In this document: piece after piece, positions 5,889 through 7,255 of the stretch
How the letters are laid out: each line of letters begins with the position of its first letter
How positions within the stretch are numbered: position 1 is the stretch's first letter
NCBI GenBank assembly: GCA_036381125.1
Contig: DASVDK010000113.1
Span: 1-7,255, forward strand
Reading direction: 5' to 3'
Source: DASVDK01 sp036381125 [NCBI: Thermodesulfobacteriota bacterium]
Lineage (GTDB): Bacteria; DASVDK01
DNA: 7,255 nucleotides
The notes under the pieces: generated by a model
Seen by the model: only the letters and a program-made list of their open reading frames with translations
Database searches by the model: none
Told to the model about the DNA's origin: nothing
Translations under genes and position numbers: made by a program

Positions 5889-7169
5889 ATGCCGCGCGGC
5901 CTGGTCGCCGAGACGGGGCTCTTCGCGCTCGGCGTCGTCATCATCCTCGTCGTCCCCTTCGTCTTCCTCCGCGTGGTCCTCGGCCGGCGGCCCTTCGAGA
6001 CGCTTCCGGCCGGCACGGTGCCGCGCTTCGTCGGGCTCGGCTTCGCGTCGGCGCTCCTGGCGATCGTCGTCAACACGGCGCTCGACCACGCCGGGCTCAC
6101 CGGGCGGCTCCTCGGCGGGCTCGAGACCGGGTTGCCGTTCGGCGAGGCGCTCCTCGTCGCCTTCGTCCTGGCCGGCTTCGTGGAGGAGGGGGCGAAGCTC
6201 CTGCTGCTGCGTGCCGGGCTCGGCGCCTGTCCCGACCATGCCGCCCTGCTCGTGGCCGGGCTCCTCGTCGGCGTCGGCTTCGGGATGGTGGAGAACGCCA
6301 CGAACGTGTACGCCGCGGCCCACATGGAGATGGGCACGGGCGTGCTCACCGTGGCGTTCATCCGCTCGTTCGTCCTGCTGCATCCCATCGCCACGGCGCT
6401 CGCGGCCGACGGGCTCGGCCGCCGGCTCTTCGGCCCGCCCCGATGGGCCGGCGCGCTCTGGCGCGGCTTCGGCCTGGCGATCCTCGTGCACGGGCTCTGG
6501 GACCTCGTGGTGTTCTGGCAGCCGGCCGGGTTCTGGATCCTGCAGGCCCTTCCGTTCCCGTGGCTCATCTGGTGGGGCGGGCGGGTCGTCTCCGACCGCG
6601 TCCTGACGCTCTCGGGGCGGGCGCCGGCGCGGGTGCGAGCGAGGCGGCCGCCCTGGGTGTCGGCCACGCTCGTCGCCTTCGGCCTCCTGCACGTCGAGAT
6701 GCTCGCGCGCCTCGCGCTTGCCGGCGGCGCGATCGGCGAGGTGCCGATCCTCTACGGCCTCGAGCTGCCGATCGCGGCCGGGCGCGCGATCCTCGCGTAC
6801 AACCTCCTCCTGTCGGTCACCGGCCTGGTCGGGATCGTGGCGGCGGCCCGCCGCCGGCGCTGGGGGCTCCCCGTCTATGCCGCGGGGGCCGCCACGGGGC
6901 TCGTCGCCGAGGTCGCCGCGATCGTGGCCGCGGCGCTCCGGGGAACGCTCGCGTTCGACGCCGCCGAGCTGTCGGACGACCTGGTCGCCGTGGCCTCGGC
7001 GGCGCTGCTCCTCCTGGCGGCGCGCGCCGGCGTGCCGGGGCTCGCGCGTCCGGCTCTCGCGAGGCGGGCGAGGGGCGCGCGGACGGGCGCCGGCGCGGCC
7101 GCGCGCCGGCCCGACCCGCGCCGCCATCCGAGCGCCCGAGAGGCCGGCGCGGCGTACGACGACCGCTGA
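5889..7169 (+). CDS. PrsW-family intramembrane protease with extended C-terminal membrane region
   Basis: A 426-residue predicted polytopic membrane protein. The protease core carries the PrsW signature: AGFVEEGAK (E99, E100, K103), VGFGMVENATN (F131, E135, N136), a helix with LLHPIATA (H165), and LVHGLWDLV (H201, D205). In Bacillus subtilis PrsW makes the first cut in the anti-sigma factor RsiW; relatives are proposed glutamate-type intramembrane proteases. Membrane segments are visible around 10-31, 46-64, 86-97, 118-133, 152-171, 191-209 and 217-229. After the core come about four further hydrophobic stretches (about 257-277, 291-317, 326-351, 362-380) and a basic Arg/Ala-rich tail of about 40 residues, making it longer than minimal PrsW proteins. 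No anti-sigma or sigma factor gene is visible nearby, so the substrate is unknown. It is probably co-transcribed with the nicotinate phosphoribosyltransferase gene and ends against the LysM gene on the other strand. Confidence 0.88.
   Translation: MPRGLVAETGLFALGVVIILVVPFVFLRVVLGRRPFETLPAGTVPRFVGLGFASALLAIVVNTALDHAGLTGRLLGGLETGLPFGEALLVAFVLAGFVEEGAKLLLLRAGLGACPDHAALLVAGLLVGVGFGMVENATNVYAAAHMEMGTGVLTVAFIRSFVLLHPIATALAADGLGRRLFGPPRWAGALWRGFGLAILVHGLWDLVVFWQPAGFWILQALPFPWLIWWGGRVVSDRVLTLSGRAPARVRARRPPWVSATLVAFGLLHVEMLARLALAGGAIGEVPILYGLELPIAAGRAILAYNLLLSVTGLVGIVAAARRRRWGLPVYAAGAATGLVAEVAAIVAAALRGTLAFDAAELSDDLVAVASAALLLLAARAGVPGLARPALARRARGARTGAGAAARRPDPRRHPSAREAGAAYDDR
7089..7110. repeat. Strong 9-bp inverted repeat in the PrsW tail coding region
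   Basis: GCCGGCGCG (7089-7097), loop GCCG, CGCGCCGGC (7102-7110). The stem is perfect and entirely G/C. It lies in the low-complexity Arg/Ala tail of the PrsW-like gene, about 60 bp before its stop. It may just reflect the extreme composition, or it may be a 3'-end RNA structure near the convergent junction. Confidence 0.4.
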
Positions 7170-7255
7170 TCAGGGCGACGGCGAGGGGGCCGGGACGAGC
7201 CGCCGGATGCGCAGCGTGAGGCGCTGCCCCGGGAAGATGAGGTGCGGGTTGCGGA
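7170..7255 (-). CDS. 3' end of a LysM-domain protein gene (partial)
   Basis: On the minus strand, reading in from the window edge, 27 codons precede a TGA (complement of 7170-7172). They contain NPHLIFPGQRLTLR, which matches the end of a LysM domain (NPxLIxPGQxLxI), followed by a short tail rich in Pro, Ser and Arg. LysM modules bind N-acetylglucosamine-containing peptidoglycan, so the protein is probably exported or envelope-associated, for example a hydrolase or a LysM carrier protein. The LysM domain is the extreme C-terminus. Everything upstream, including catalytic domains and any signal peptide, lies beyond the window. The stop codon directly abuts the PrsW-like gene's stop with no bases between. 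Confidence 0.75.
   Translation of the reverse strand, partial: RNPHLIFPGQRLTLRIRRLVPAPSPSP

Noticed and set aside
6211-6606. 131-residue plus-strand open frame within the PrsW-like gene
   Set aside because: Ser/Arg/Pro-rich frame-shifted translation of the PrsW core, without its own ribosome binding site or motif.
4479-7127. 882-residue open frame on the minus strand opposite the nicotinate phosphoribosyltransferase and PrsW-like genes
   Set aside because: Its translation is Arg/Glu/Asp/Gly/Pro-rich with no domain. It is the usual product of strong G/C third-position bias, which removes stop codons from the antisense frame. The plus strand has clear families.
4187-7219. 1010-residue plus-strand open frame overlapping three genes
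   Set aside because: It is Arg/Pro/Gly/Ala-rich low-complexity sequence, out of frame with the recognised genes and partly antisense to the MBL-fold gene; no motif supports it.
1-7255. CRISPR array, transposase, phage genes, tRNA or rRNA
   Set aside because: I saw no regularly spaced direct repeats, no terminal inverted repeats bounding a transposase, and no cloverleaf or rRNA-like stretch. Coding genes fill nearly the whole window.

Overview
This is a very GC-rich bacterial chromosomal segment, by eye roughly 70-75% G+C with almost only G or C at third codon positions. It uses GTG and TTG start codons freely and packs genes almost end to end. The gene content is housekeeping and metabolic, and I see no insertion sequence, phage, plasmid, CRISPR, tRNA or rRNA signal. 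The composition and protein flavour would suit a high-GC, often metagenome-derived lineage (for example Binatota, Methylomirabilota/Rokubacteria or Myxococcota). That placement is a guess from composition, not a phylogenetic result.

Left block (1-3691, + strand): a tightly coupled run of three genes. It opens with an amidohydrolase of the deaminase/chlorohydrolase type whose 5' end lies outside the window. Next is an L-threonine/allo-threonine aldolase whose GTG start overlaps the upstream stop. Third is an M3-like HExxH zinc peptidase that starts at a TTG, with a ribosome binding site overlapping the aldolase stop codon. The run looks like small-molecule and peptide catabolism (removal of an amino or other group, glycine from threonine, oligopeptide hydrolysis).

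Middle (3700-4461, - strand): a metallo-beta-lactamase-fold hydrolase convergent with the peptidase gene. Only 8 bp separate the two stop codons, and a perfect 7-bp hairpin spans the junction. Its zinc signature has Ser where the Asp of HxHxDH should be. A 62-bp divergent intergenic region (4462-4523) contains the only clearly AT-richer patch in the window and must hold the promoters for both flanking transcripts.

Right block (4524-7169, + strand): a nicotinate phosphoribosyltransferase (NAD salvage) followed 15 bp later by a PrsW-type intramembrane protease with extra C-terminal membrane segments. The PrsW gene runs directly into an oppositely oriented gene (7170 to the window end, - strand). 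Only the last 27 codons of that gene are visible, and they encode the end of a LysM peptidoglycan-binding domain. The two stop codons abut and form the palindrome TGATCA.

I found no convincing undescribed multi-gene system. The items most worth a second look are the altered metal site of the MBL-fold protein, a possible leaderless promoter for that same gene, and the extended PrsW protein sitting between NAD salvage and a LysM gene.
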